Part shown: piece by piece, positions 47,016 to 57,058 of the stretch
Position numbering within the stretch: position 1 is the first letter of the stretch
How the letters are laid out: every line of letters begins with the position of its first letter
Assembly (NCBI RefSeq): GCF_003855395.1
Contig: NZ_CP034015.1
Location: 4,102,001 to 4,166,000, forward strand
Source of the DNA: Shewanella livingstonensis
GTDB lineage: Bacteria > Pseudomonadota > Gammaproteobacteria > Enterobacterales > Shewanellaceae
Length of the DNA stretch: 64,000 nucleotides
Direction: 5' to 3'
The notes under the pieces: generated by a model
The model's input: the letters and a program-made list of their open reading frames with translations, nothing else
Told to the model about the DNA's origin: nothing
The model's database searches: none
Made by a program: the position numbers and the translations under genes

Positions 47016-50000
47016 TAACATTGGAGTTGAGCGTAGATCTAAAGAAAGAGCTCGCCATCAAAAGCATATCATTGCTAAAGCAGAACAGATTACCGCTAAA
47101 CATTTTCCGAACGGAAAACAATTACCACTATCAACCGAATTTAATGACAAGTGGCAGAGCCTTTTAGAGGATATTCAAAAATCTTTCAGTTCTTTTATTG
47201 ATTTGAGAACCGGCTTTAATCAGTGCGTAAAAATTATTAATGTCTACATCTATGAAGCAAAATTAACACTTGAACCGCTCTCATATTTAGTATTTCAAAA
47301 GGCAGAGAAATCGATAAGAAACCAAGATTGGATGCGGCAAAGCTATGCTTTTCAATCACTATATACAAGCTGGTTCGAACAAGTTAAAAACGCTAAAACG
47401 AAGCAAGGCGTAGCCGATATATTTCGTTCGGTATTACTCTCATTTATTTGTCACTCAGGATGTTGCAACTATGATCTTGTCAAATCCTTCGCTAAAAAAC
47501 TAGCAGGAAAATTAGATCTAAAACAAATAAATAATGCTTCATTTATATCACTGACAATAGATTCCGCTGGCTATAATACCAATATAAAAAACACAGAAAA
47601 GACAGAGACCATTTACCATTGTTACTTATCGCCGTTAACGTTGGCCTTTATCAAGCAACTCAACTCAGCACAAAATGAGGAGAGGTATCTTTCATGGATA
47701 AAGCCTAATGATAGTAAAACCCTACATGCACTGTTAACGAAAGGGTATCAAGTGGAGCTGCCCAATTTGGCTCAAAGCCTAAAAAAGCTTTGTATTTCGG
47801 CCATTGGGGTTGTCGAGAGTTTACCTAACATAAATATCAACCAAGCTATACTAGAGTATGCAACAGGCAGGAATAAGTCCTACTCCCTACCGCTGGATAA
47901 TTTAGCCAGGTTACAAACCAAGCCAACATCAATTATCTCAACGCCCATCAGCTTTAAAAGAATCGACATCCCCTTTAAAAAAGATACCATTGAACATAGA
48001 AGTATTTTGCCTTCAAAAGAGTTTTTTAAATGCTTAACTCATGCTCTACGTGAAAATGGCATAAAAAAACTATCACGCAAAGCACTTTCAACATCACTCG
48101 AATCATTAGCAGCACAGCATCAGTTATCGCTTGCACAACGTACACTATTAAGCTGGCTATTACTCAAGTCACAAACTTGCAAGCCATCAACGATTAGAAG
48201 TTACCACTCAACGCTCTCAAGAAAGTGGTTACTTTTTTCTGAGTACTATCAGTTAAGCATCATCGATGAACAGAGCATGTTAGCGCTCTATCATCAACTT
48301 ATTGATAACACTCCCACACAAAAGCAAAAGTGTAATTTAGCGGCAAGATTAAATGATTTCCATGCCCATGCCGCCAGAGAGTTCGACTTCCCATTACTAA
48401 GTGAAGCTATTTACAGTGGTGACAAAAATAGAGCCCATACAAATGCAGGCTTCATTGACGAAACATTGTTCAAAGCCTTATTAGGAACGGTATTGATCAT
48501 CGATGACTTAGATCACGAGGAGAAAGCAACGTTACAAGCGGCACTGATTATAAGTTTTCGTTGTGGGTTGAGGATTAGTGAAGTCATCAAGTTGAGATTA
48601 TCTGATATCGAAAATTCGTCCACGGCATGGCTTGAAATTCGAGAAAATCAATATGGAAATAATAAGAGTCATGCTTCGCTACGGAGAGTACCTTTATACC
48701 CTCTTCTTTTGGAAGACGAAAAAAAAATTGTAAAACAAGTCCTTAATATCTCAAAATTATCAGATGTGAATAACACCAAATCTAAACTCGCATTGGGGTT
48801 TGGCATCAATAAGAGTGAACCTATCGATAAGTATTTTTTGTCATATTTTACCAAAACAATGCTAAGAGAGTTATCAGGTCTTGAACATTATGTTTTTCAT
48901 CATTTAAGGCACAGTGCAATTTCGCGATTGCAACTCATGTGTGAACTAGAAGACGCTCACGCAGTTATTCCAGAGGCAGTTCCGTACAGTAAAAGCCTCT
49001 GTGAAAAAATCATTCACTTAATATCAGGAAACTCGACAAGAAATCGATATTATTCGATTGCATCGTTTGACGGCCACTCAGATCCTGAGGTCTGCTTTTC
49101 TAATTACTTCCATTTTTCAGACTTCATATTGGGCCATAAGCTGTCTAAGATGCATTTGGATATGACACAGAAACAGATGTTCAACATTGGTTTAGCGCCG
49201 AGAAGATACATTAAAGCATTAAGCGATAATAAACCCGACGAGTGCCCTTTAGTTGCACAACAATTTTCACGCTACTTGGCTAAAAAAATACACATAAGCA
49301 ATATCTGTACAGTTAATGATGGCAGTGTTATTAGCAGTAATGACACATCAAGCACGCAGAAACTCGTTATCCCTCAGGCGCCTTCTTTAAACACGTGCTA
49401 CGTTATTTTACAGCAGATAAACTCAGGATTAGATCCAAGAGAAGTTAGTCATAAATTTCATATCGACCATGAAATCATCCAAAAATGGTATCGAAATGCA
49501 GTGGATCTCAGAAAAATAACAACCCGATCGGGTAAACCAAGGTTGAGAGCATATGGGAACGGTTTTCTACCACAAAAGCCATCGTCTTTGCTAGAACGTA
49601 GATGGTTAACAACACTGATTGATAAGATTAGGCTTCACTTTAAATATGATAATAGAAACCTCATAAAAGTAATCAAATTTGCCCTTCAAAATACGTCTCA
49701 AAGTAAATCTGGAGTCTATTTTTCATCCCCAGAGGAGTTGACATTTTTTATCGATACATTTGCTTTTGCTATCCCCAAAAATAAATGGCGAGTCGTCACA
49801 TTTTCAATGGAGCACGCCTCACATAAAACACAATGGCAAAATGCTTATAAGGGGATCCAAAGTATTGTCCACAAAAAATCGTCCTCTATTGGTAAAGAAG
49901 GTCGTGGCGCAGTTAGATTAGAGCTTAGACACTCCAATGAAAAGGAGATGATGGAACGTCGAAACCAACGAAAACACTCATCGAATTCGCTTGTTTACTT

Positions 50001-50037
50001 ACTGCATATGGCAGGAATAATGATGTTCAACCCTTGA
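47008..50037 (+). CDS. Very large tyrosine recombinase (1009 residues)
   Basis: Box I Arg522 in CGLRISEVIKL, HxxR at His631-Arg634 (HHLRHSA), His690 in DGHSDPEV and nucleophile Tyr700 in SNYFHF make a complete active site. About 56 residues, instead of the usual 20-25, separate HxxR from the GH motif, so there is an insertion inside the catalytic domain. Some 300 residues follow the Tyr, with a helix-turn-helix-like VSHKFHIDHEIIQKWYRN. About 500 unrecognised residues precede box I. ATG 47008 overlaps the gene 2 stop by eight bases. Confidence 0.82.
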   Translation: MSNNIGVERRSKERARHQKHIIAKAEQITAKHFPNGKQLPLSTEFNDKWQSLLEDIQKSFSSFIDLRTGFNQCVKIINVYIYEAKLTLEPLSYLVFQKAEKSIRNQDWMRQSYAFQSLYTSWFEQVKNAKTKQGVADIFRSVLLSFICHSGCCNYDLVKSFAKKLAGKLDLKQINNASFISLTIDSAGYNTNIKNTEKTETIYHCYLSPLTLAFIKQLNSAQNEERYLSWIKPNDSKTLHALLTKGYQVELPNLAQSLKKLCISAIGVVESLPNININQAILEYATGRNKSYSLPLDNLARLQTKPTSIISTPISFKRIDIPFKKDTIEHRSILPSKEFFKCLTHALRENGIKKLSRKALSTSLESLAAQHQLSLAQRTLLSWLLLKSQTCKPSTIRSYHSTLSRKWLLFSEYYQLSIIDEQSMLALYHQLIDNTPTQKQKCNLAARLNDFHAHAAREFDFPLLSEAIYSGDKNRAHTNAGFIDETLFKALLGTVLIIDDLDHEEKATLQAALIISFRCGLRISEVIKLRLSDIENSSTAWLEIRENQYGNNKSHASLRRVPLYPLLLEDEKKIVKQVLNISKLSDVNNTKSKLALGFGINKSEPIDKYFLSYFTKTMLRELSGLEHYVFHHLRHSAISRLQLMCELEDAHAVIPEAVPYSKSLCEKIIHLISGNSTRNRYYSIASFDGHSDPEVCFSNYFHFSDFILGHKLSKMHLDMTQKQMFNIGLAPRRYIKALSDNKPDECPLVAQQFSRYLAKKIHISNICTVNDGSVISSNDTSSTQKLVIPQAPSLNTCYVILQQINSGLDPREVSHKFHIDHEIIQKWYRNAVDLRKITTRSGKPRLRAYGNGFLPQKPSSLLERRWLTTLIDKIRLHFKYDNRNLIKVIKFALQNTSQSKSGVYFSSPEELTFFIDTFAFAIPKNKWRVVTFSMEHASHKTQWQNAYKGIQSIVHKKSSSIGKEGRGAVRLELRHSNEKEMMERRNQRKHSSNSLVYLLHMAGIMMFNP

Positions 50038-50194
50038 TTTTTTTCAGCAATTTAGTATACAGCATCATAGCAACAATATAATTTATGTCACAGATAATAT
50101 AAATAGTAAATAATCATTTGGTTACTCAGCATCAGCACTAACCATTAATAACAATCGATAATGTATTATTGATTTCTAAAATCAGTCTAAAAAA

Positions 50195-51079
50195 TTAACT
50201 AATCGAATACTCTTTTATAATCCACTCAACAATTTTAAGTATCTTAGCATCTCTTTTTCTTGATGTTTTGTATGCAATATAATAAGTTAAACCTGAATAA
50301 CAACAAGGTAAATCTATTTTAACCAGATTACCTTTATCAACTTCAACACGTAAAGTTTGCTCTAATCCTAAAACAATACCTTGCCCATAAATTGCCGCTT
50401 GAACTGCTAACATATTATGATTAAAAATAATTTTATTTTGCACAGGATTAGCACTAATATTATTATATCTATACCAGCCTTCCCAGTCTACACCATAGTC
50501 TTTATGCTTTGAATATAATAAACACTGTTCATTGAGATTGCTAAATGATATATTTGGATGTTTTTCAATATATTCATGACTACAAAAAGCTATTAACTTT
50601 TCTTCTACTAGAGGGATTATTGTATAGCCGTCCTGACACTCTCTCGTAACAATGAATATATCAGAAATCATATCACTCATAATAATATCATCTTGAAACA
50701 TACCCACATTAATATTTAAATTAGGGTATTCAAGTTTAAGCTTAGCCATTTTTGGGACTAGCCATCTGGCAGCAAAAGAAGTATAAGAGTGAACTCTGAC
50801 CTCACTAGACATATCTGGAACTAAACTAGCACAAACACTATTCAAATCATAAAATACTGGTGCTAGTCGTTGCCTAAGTTCAAAACCAGAATCGGTCAGT
50901 GTTATCTTTCCTGCACTACGAATAAATAGTTTTTCCAAAAAGTAATCTTCAAGCAATTTTATTTGCTGAGAAACAGCACTTTGAGTTATACAGAGTTCTT
51001 GTGCAGCAAGAGAGCAGCTTTCTAACCGAGCACATGACTCAAAAATCTGCAGTGATCTTAATGGAATATTTTTATTCAT
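50195..51079 (-). CDS. LysR-family transcriptional regulator (GcvA-like)
   Basis: 294 residues. The N-terminal winged helix has RSLQIFESCARLESCSLAA and ITQSAVSQQIKLLED; the substrate domain reads VRVHSYTSFAARWLVPKM, the GcvA-type start. It is near the 3' end of the carnitine genes in the same direction, with an AT-rich gap of 145 bp. A role in carnitine or ester metabolism is possible, but no caiF is seen in the window and the effector is unknown. Confidence 0.87.
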   Translation of the reverse strand: MNKNIPLRSLQIFESCARLESCSLAAQELCITQSAVSQQIKLLEDYFLEKLFIRSAGKITLTDSGFELRQRLAPVFYDLNSVCASLVPDMSSEVRVHSYTSFAARWLVPKMAKLKLEYPNLNINVGMFQDDIIMSDMISDIFIVTRECQDGYTIIPLVEEKLIAFCSHEYIEKHPNISFSNLNEQCLLYSKHKDYGVDWEGWYRYNNISANPVQNKIIFNHNMLAVQAAIYGQGIVLGLEQTLRVEVDKGNLVKIDLPCCYSGLTYYIAYKTSRKRDAKILKIVEWIIKEYSIS

Positions 51080-51224
51080 TTGTAATCATTTTCATTCTGT
51101 GTTATTTGAAATTAAAATAACATATTCATTTATATTAAAAGTTACAATGGTCACATTAATTAACAATTAACATCATTAATATTTCATTAGACATATTGAA
51201 AAACCACTTATCAAAGATTATTAG

Positions 51225-52166
51225 CTATATAGCTAATAAGTCCTCATTTAAAGTGTTAAGGAAATCATTTGCTTGCTCAAATACGCCTAACATTTTGATA
51301 AAACCATGGATCATGCCGTCATAACATTTATACTTCACATTTACGCCACACTCTTGCAACTTACACGCATATAAGTAACCGTCATCGCAAAGCGGATCCA
51401 ATTCTGCAGTATAGATAAGTGTTGGCGGCAGGCCATGATGTGATTCTGCGTTCAACGGTGTACAGTATGGATTTTTCGTATCCGTTTCACTACGCAAATA
51501 ATGTCTCCAATAATACTCCATACTTGCTTGCTGTAAAAGATACCCTGTTGCATTAGCAATAGCTGAAGGTGTTTCCATGCCGTATTGCACAGCCGGATAT
51601 ACTAATACTTGATAAGCTAGTTTTGGTCCATTTTCATCCCGCAATCTCAGTGTTACCGCGGCAGCTAGATTACCACCGGCACTATCGCCTAAAATGCCGA
51701 TACGATTGAGATCAAGCCCTAACAAAACCGCATGTTCAAATATCCATAATGTCGATGCATAACAATCATCCATTGGAACTGGAAACTTATGTTCGGGGGC
51801 TTTTTGGTAATTAATCGCTATCACAACAGATTTGGTTCGATTAGCTAACGCGCGAGAGAAATGGTCATTGGTTTCAATATTGGAAACCACCCAACCACTC
51901 CCATGAATAAAAATTATTGCAGGTTGGGGCTGTTCAATATTGGAATTTACAGGTCGATATATTCTAATCGGTAAATCCGCAGTTGGCCCAGGAATAAAGC
52001 TATGCTCAATAGACTGTACAACCTCAATTTTACGGTGTTTTTTTGCCTTTATCAGTTCATCCATATCTAAACGGCGTGATTCTGCAGGAGTCATATCCTC
52101 ATAGGCTTTTACCCCAGACTCACGGACTTGTTGTAAAAAAAGCGCCACAGCAGGATCTACAGGCAT
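51225..52166 (-). CDS. HSL-family alpha/beta hydrolase (esterase)
   Basis: 313-residue cytoplasmic esterase. Oxyanion motif HGSGWV (variant of HGGG), nucleophile elbow GDSAGGN, acidic residue in TAELDPLCDDG and the C-terminal His in MIHGF form the usual triad. It is in line with caiE, 135 bp downstream of it, in the same orientation, so it may be transcribed with the carnitine genes and could cleave an ester such as an acylcarnitine; that role is inference. Confidence 0.85.
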   Translation of the reverse strand: MPVDPAVALFLQQVRESGVKAYEDMTPAESRRLDMDELIKAKKHRKIEVVQSIEHSFIPGPTADLPIRIYRPVNSNIEQPQPAIIFIHGSGWVVSNIETNDHFSRALANRTKSVVIAINYQKAPEHKFPVPMDDCYASTLWIFEHAVLLGLDLNRIGILGDSAGGNLAAAVTLRLRDENGPKLAYQVLVYPAVQYGMETPSAIANATGYLLQQASMEYYWRHYLRSETDTKNPYCTPLNAESHHGLPPTLIYTAELDPLCDDGYLYACKLQECGVNVKYKCYDGMIHGFIKMLGVFEQANDFLNTLNEDLLAI

Positions 52167-52300
52167 TATTATTCCCTTCTATAAAACAGTAGTTAACTAC
52201 AATTCAGACGTTATGATGTGGAAAAAAACCATTGTGTTTGCATATAAGCATAAATATAGTGATGAATAATATTTAGCTTATTATTCTTTTTACAACAAAC

Positions 52301-52951
52301 TTAAAACTGGCACGCTAACGACATGGTTAATTGGTATGCTTTAGAGGTTTTCTGAGCAGTTGATTGAACATCTGTACTTCCTTTTAATCTAGCCCGATCA
52401 ACCTCAACCCGAGCAAGAGCATCCACACACCTCATTGAATTTGAAGAGATTTTTGTTAGGTTTTGATATTCCAATGTATTAAGTGCTTTCCAATGAAGCT
52501 CTTCTTCTGTCACTTCACGAACCATCTTAGCTGGTTGACCCATAAGCATTTGTTTGGATAATCCTTGAAAACCTGCTTTAACAAAGCTCATCGCAGCAAC
52601 GATGCTATCTTCGCCAATAACAGCCCCATCCATAACGACAGAGTTCATCCCTACTAGTGCATTTCGCTTAATCACGCATCCATGTAAAATTGCACCGTGT
52701 CCAATATGTCCATCACACTCGACAATCGTATCCATATCCCAATAGCCATGCATGATACAACCATCTTGGAGATTAGAGCCTTGTTGCAAAATTAAACGGC
52801 CACAATCTCCTCGCAATGATGCATTAGGGCCAATATAAACACCTGCCTCAACAATGACATCGCCGATCAATACTGCCGTGGGATGCACATAAGCGCTTGG
52901 GTCTACAACAGGAATAAGTCCTTCAAATTCATAATAAGGCATGTATGACAC
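52301..52951 (-). CDS. caiE: Carnitine operon protein CaiE (gamma-carbonic-anhydrase fold)
   Basis: Left-handed beta-helix hexapeptide protein, 216 residues: [56 protein letters not shown]. coli CaiE (about 200) is thought to help keep the CoA or cofactor supply of CaiB and CaiD; its exact reaction is not settled. It is last of the cai genes, separated from caiD by 200 bp containing an 11-bp-stem hairpin. Start ATG 52951. Confidence 0.9.
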   Translation of the reverse strand: MSYMPYYEFEGLIPVVDPSAYVHPTAVLIGDVIVEAGVYIGPNASLRGDCGRLILQQGSNLQDGCIMHGYWDMDTIVECDGHIGHGAILHGCVIKRNALVGMNSVVMDGAVIGEDSIVAAMSFVKAGFQGLSKQMLMGQPAKMVREVTEEELHWKALNTLEYQNLTKISSNSMRCVDALARVEVDRARLKGSTDVQSTAQKTSKAYQLTMSLACQF

Positions 52952-53049
52952 CTCTATAATATTGTGGAATAATTAAACTGATTAGTTAACACTTGTTTCC
53001 TGTGTAAACAGATAAAACAATGATAATTAATATTTTCCATGAAGAGTTA

Positions 53050-53084
53050 TAGGATCTAGTCTCTATAGTGATAACTAGATCCTA
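53050..53084 (-). terminator. Hairpin between caiD and caiE
   Basis: Perfect 11-bp inverted repeat TAGGATCTAGT (53050-53060) / ACTAGATCCTA (53074-53084), 13-nt loop. No T-run on either side; may reduce caiE expression or mark mRNA processing. Confidence 0.5.
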
Positions 53085-53151
53085 AGGACTGTTGATTTTT
53101 GGGGTTAAATTCATTTTTAAAGTTTAACAGCCCCTATTACTCAGATGAGTA

Positions 53152-53937
53152 TTATCTTCCTTTCCAGATTGGATCTCGTTTTTCAGAGAAGGCGAGTGGA
53201 CCTTCTGTCGCATCTTCAGAATGTAGTACTGAAGGATAATTTTTTAATGTCCCAGTACGGATGTGGCGATAACCTTCTTCAACTGATAGTTCTGCTGTTT
53301 CGCGATATATTTCTTTGATAGCTGCAATCGCTAAAGGCGCGCCTTGCGCTATTTGCAGCGCTAATTCACGTGCAGTTGCCATGAGTTGGTCACTTGTAAC
53401 AACACGGTTAACAACCCCCCAACGAAGTGCTTCTTCGGCACCCATTCCGCGTCCTGTCATCATCAACTCATTGACAATAGCAGGTGGAAGTACTTTTGGA
53501 AGACGTAGCATTCCACCACTGTCAGGTACAATGCCTAACTTGGCTTCAGGTAGTGCAAAACTAGCATTTTCTGAACAAACAATAATATCTGCAGCTAATG
53601 CTAACTCAAAACCGCCACCAAATGCATAGCCATTTACTGCCGCAATAACAGGCTTATCCAAGTTAAATATTTCGGTTAAACCAGCAAATCCGCCAGGGCC
53701 AAAATCAGCATCTGGAGCTTCACCATCTGCAGCAGCTTTCAGATCCCAACCGGCTGAAAAAAAACGCGCTCCAGCACCAGTAATAATGGCAACGCGAAGC
53801 TCTGGATCATCGCGAAAAGCTAAGAACGCCTCTCCCATTTCGAAACTTGTTTTGGCATCAATGGCATTGGCTTTAGGTCTATCCAAAATGATTTCTAAAA
53901 TACTACCATTTTTAGTAATGTGTAATGATTCGCTCAT
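53152..53937 (-). CDS. caiD: Crotonobetainyl-CoA hydratase
   Basis: Crotonase-fold enzyme interconverting L-carnitinyl-CoA and crotonobetainyl-CoA. The 261 residues equal E. coli CaiD in length and are strongly similar: [56 protein letters not shown], and the catalytic Glu in [18 protein letters not shown] 53937 with GGAG upstream is used; an in-frame ATG at 53961 adds eight residues absent from the family. Confidence 0.96.
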   Translation of the reverse strand: MSESLHITKNGSILEIILDRPKANAIDAKTSFEMGEAFLAFRDDPELRVAIITGAGARFFSAGWDLKAAADGEAPDADFGPGGFAGLTEIFNLDKPVIAAVNGYAFGGGFELALAADIIVCSENASFALPEAKLGIVPDSGGMLRLPKVLPPAIVNELMMTGRGMGAEEALRWGVVNRVVTSDQLMATARELALQIAQGAPLAIAAIKEIYRETAELSVEEGYRHIRTGTLKNYPSVLHSEDATEGPLAFSEKRDPIWKGR

Positions 53938-54001
53938 GTTTAATACTCCATTCAGCGTCATCGTTGATGACTCTTATAAAAAGATTAATTCAGTTAAAGA
54001 C

Positions 54002-54038
54002 GGGGTGATTAATTTGAGTTTACTAAATTAATCACCCC
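54002..54038 (-). terminator. Hairpin between caiC and caiD
   Basis: Perfect 14-bp stem GGGGTGATTAATTT (54002-54015) / AAATTAATCACCCC (54025-54038), 9-nt loop, just before the downstream caiD. No T-run; likely an RNA stability or processing element in the cai transcript. Confidence 0.55.
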
Positions 54039-54053
54039 TCTAATTTAATAAAA

Positions 54054-55607
54054 TCATGCAAGAAGTTTTTTATCTACTTTACAAGTACATGTTCTTGGGA
54101 ATGACTCTCTTACTTCTACAAAAGATGGAACTTTAAATTTTGCCAAATGTTCAGAACAATAATTAAGTATTTCATCAGTACTTAAATACATGTCGTGATT
54201 AAAAATAACAAAGGCTTTTACAGCTTGATCTCTAATAGGATCTGGAACACCAATAACAGCAGCGTCAAGAATATAAGGATGGGACATAAGAGTTTTTTCA
54301 ATTTCACTACTTGAAATATTCTCACCAGCCCTTTTAATCATATTTGTCTTTCTATCAACAAAATAAAATAACCCTCTTTCATCGACATAACCTTTATCAC
54401 CAGTGCATAACCACCCATCCGAAGTTAGGACTTCAGCAGTGGCTTTAGGGTCTTTATAGTATCCTTTAAAAATTGTTCTACCTCTAACACCTTTGACTCT
54501 GAGATCGCCGATAACATTAGCGGTAACTTCATCATCATTTTCATCGGTAATTTTGGCTTCATAGGATAATCCTGGACTACCGATTGATGGCCAATAGCGT
54601 TCTTCTCCAGGATTATTTCCAATCAAGCCAACTAGGGTTTCAGTCATACCGTAAGAATTGAATAATTCAATATTAAATCGGCTTTCAAAATCCAGTTTTT
54701 CTTGATCTGAAATATGCATGAAAAATAACATATCCCGCAGGCAGTGCTGACGCTCATAAGGCATTACAGGTTGTAGCATTAACGTGCGTATTATCATTGG
54801 CATACTGTGGGTGAGAGTTGCCTTGTAATCACAAATTTGTTGCCAAAACTTGCGTGCACTATACTTTTCAAGCATGACCAAGCGAGCACCAGCAGTAAAT
54901 GCAGCCATGGCCGCATTGCACTGAAAATCTACGTGAAAACAAGGCATCATAGATAAATAAGTATCGTCAGATCTTAGGCTAGTTTGCCAAGTTGTATAAT
55001 AGCCAGCGAAGAGAAGATTACAGTGAGTAATCTCAACACCTTTGGGCCGCGAAGTGGTACCCGAAGTACATAATATCTCAACAACGTCGTCACTACTTAA
55101 CGGTCTTAACTCATCTAACGTACTAGACTGTTTAGCCATTAATATATCGAAATTTATTGCACCGAACAAATTAGTACTTTTTGTTCTTGCAACTAATATA
55201 TCCGTTATTAAACTATCGCTATCTTGCTCTATTTTTTTAAAAATAGGCAGAAACTCTTCTTCAATAACAGCCATTTTTACATCACATTTATTAATGATGT
55301 ATTTACTCTCACCATATACATACTGCGTATTAATAGGAACAATAACGGCGCCAATTTTTGCTAATCCAAACCAACAGAAAATAAATTCAGGGCTGTTATA
55401 TAACTGAACGGCAACTTTATCTCCTTTATTAATACCTAGTTGTAAGAACAAGTTTGCAGTTCTATTAATTTCATCATTCAGTGCACTATATGTAAACTCA
55501 CGAACATCGCCAGTAGCATCTTCAAAAACTAACGCAGTGTTGTCACTATATTTACGAGCACGATCTTCCCACATGCATCTGATGGTTTTGCTACCAACGA
55601 TATCCAT
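54054..55607 (-). CDS. caiC: Crotonobetaine/carnitine-CoA ligase
   Basis: ANL-superfamily acyl-CoA synthetase, 517 residues like E. coli CaiC. Visible are EILCTSGTTSRPKGVEITH (AMP-binding P-loop), NSYGMTETLVG, TGDKGYVDERG and the C-terminal KFKVPSFVEVRESFPRT. The final catalytic Lys lies in the expected tail CKVDKKLL. Start ATG 55607; a TTG at 55613 would add two residues. It is 14 bp after caiB. Confidence 0.95.
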   Translation of the reverse strand: MDIVGSKTIRCMWEDRARKYSDNTALVFEDATGDVREFTYSALNDEINRTANLFLQLGINKGDKVAVQLYNSPEFIFCWFGLAKIGAVIVPINTQYVYGESKYIINKCDVKMAVIEEEFLPIFKKIEQDSDSLITDILVARTKSTNLFGAINFDILMAKQSSTLDELRPLSSDDVVEILCTSGTTSRPKGVEITHCNLLFAGYYTTWQTSLRSDDTYLSMMPCFHVDFQCNAAMAAFTAGARLVMLEKYSARKFWQQICDYKATLTHSMPMIIRTLMLQPVMPYERQHCLRDMLFFMHISDQEKLDFESRFNIELFNSYGMTETLVGLIGNNPGEERYWPSIGSPGLSYEAKITDENDDEVTANVIGDLRVKGVRGRTIFKGYYKDPKATAEVLTSDGWLCTGDKGYVDERGLFYFVDRKTNMIKRAGENISSSEIEKTLMSHPYILDAAVIGVPDPIRDQAVKAFVIFNHDMYLSTDEILNYCSEHLAKFKVPSFVEVRESFPRTCTCKVDKKLLA

Positions 55608-55621
55608 TGTCAATGCCTCAC

Positions 55622-56845
55622 TTACTTATCAGAAACTTTGGCTAAGCCTTTTTCACTTAAATTTTGTATCTCCGCTTCTGAATAACCAATGCTACTCAAG
55701 ATATCGGCGGTATCCATGCCATGTTTTGGCATACCACGCCAAATTTGGCCTGGATTATTCTTAAACTTTGGCATGACGTTTGGCCCTTTAAAAGTCTTGC
55801 CATCTATATTTTGCCACTGTGTGATTGATTCACGAGCTACATACTGAGGATTAGACTCAAGCTCAGGTATCGTAAGTACTTTCGAACAGGCCACTTTTAA
55901 TTCAGCAAATCTAGCCAATACTTCATCAATAGTGCGAGTCGCTAGATAAGCATCTAAACTATCTTCAACTTGCGGTCCAAAAGGACATTCAACTCGATGA
56001 ATTAACTGAGTACCTTCAGGGATTTCTTCAGTGCCAAATAGATGAGAAATCTCCATGTCTTTGAACATTTCTTCAATCTGCATTGCTCCGACTAGTTCCA
56101 TAACGATATAGCCATCTTTACAGGTATACAAACCACAACCTGCGTAATATGGGTCTTTACCTTTGGTCATTCGAGGACAGACTTCGCCACCATTGAAATG
56201 ATCCATCATGAAGTACTGGCCCATGCGTAACATCACTTCATACATAGCGATATCAATGCTTTCACCAACGCCGGTTTCACGCACATGATATAAAGCAGCT
56301 AAGGCTGAAGTCGTAGCAGTCATGCCAGAGAAGTAATCCGCGGTATAAGGAAAAGCCGGCATTGGCTGATCTTTGTCACCATTTTGGATTAAATAACCAC
56401 TGAAGGCCTGAGCAATCGTATTGTAAGCAGGGAGGTTAGTATATTCATCGGTGCCGTACTGACCGAAACCAGATAAATGAGCAATAACCAGTTTAGGATT
56501 ATGTTGCCACAAAATTTCGTCAGTAATACCGCGACGGGCAAATGCGGGTCCTTTACTGGCCTCAATGAAAATATCTGTTGTTTCCATTAACTTAAGAAAA
56601 GCATCGCGGCCTTCATCTTTAAAAATATTCAAAGATAAAGCATGTAAATTGCGACGTGACAATTCCGGATAATTAGGTTGTACACGGATGGTATCTGCGT
56701 AAGCTACATTCTCAATCCAAATAACTTCAGCGCCCCATTCGGCAAGCATCTGGCCAGCAAATGGCCCTGCGATTTCGATACCGGAAAATACAACCCGAAC
56801 CCCAGCTAGCGGGCCGAACGTTGGGGTGGTTAATTTTTGTGACAT
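55622..56845 (-). CDS. caiB: L-carnitine CoA-transferase
   Basis: Type III CoA transferase passing CoA between gamma-butyrobetainyl-CoA and carnitine or crotonobetaine. 407 residues, highly similar to E. coli CaiB (405): [23 protein letters not shown], the catalytic Asp region [29 protein letters not shown] is near residue 170, and [17 protein letters not shown] at the end. ATG 56845 after GAAGGG is chosen; the frame stays open 69 codons further but that stretch holds hairpins and no homology. Confidence 0.96.
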   Translation of the reverse strand: MSQKLTTPTFGPLAGVRVVFSGIEIAGPFAGQMLAEWGAEVIWIENVAYADTIRVQPNYPELSRRNLHALSLNIFKDEGRDAFLKLMETTDIFIEASKGPAFARRGITDEILWQHNPKLVIAHLSGFGQYGTDEYTNLPAYNTIAQAFSGYLIQNGDKDQPMPAFPYTADYFSGMTATTSALAALYHVRETGVGESIDIAMYEVMLRMGQYFMMDHFNGGEVCPRMTKGKDPYYAGCGLYTCKDGYIVMELVGAMQIEEMFKDMEISHLFGTEEIPEGTQLIHRVECPFGPQVEDSLDAYLATRTIDEVLARFAELKVACSKVLTIPELESNPQYVARESITQWQNIDGKTFKGPNVMPKFKNNPGQIWRGMPKHGMDTADILSSIGYSEAEIQNLSEKGLAKVSDK

Positions 56846-57005
56846 ATTACCCTTCTCTTTTATATTCAAATAAAGACTCTGCACGACGATAGCGTCGGCA
56901 ATCTTTAATAAAGATTTAAACAAATTTGAAGATAAGGCGTACCGAACCTTGAAAACGTGATGAAGATAAATACGCGTTTTCAGGAACTGAGCAAGAATTT
57001 GATTT

Positions 57006-57029
57006 GCCTCCACAATAATCTGTGGAGGC
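57006..57029 (-). terminator. Hairpin between caiA and caiB
   Basis: Stem GCCTCCACA (57006-57014) / TGTGGAGGC (57021-57029), 6-nt loop, in a 213-bp gap that also holds GTACCG/CGGTAC and AAAACG/CGTTTT complementary words. No T-run; probably mRNA structure rather than a full stop. Confidence 0.5.
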
Positions 57030-57058
57030 CTTGCGGTACGGATTAAACCCAACGACAG

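Noticed and set aside
56846..57052. Open frame continuing 69 codons upstream of caiB
   Set aside because: It spans the caiA-caiB gap with hairpins, has no similarity to CaiB, and ATG 56845 has a good ribosome site and the family N-terminus.
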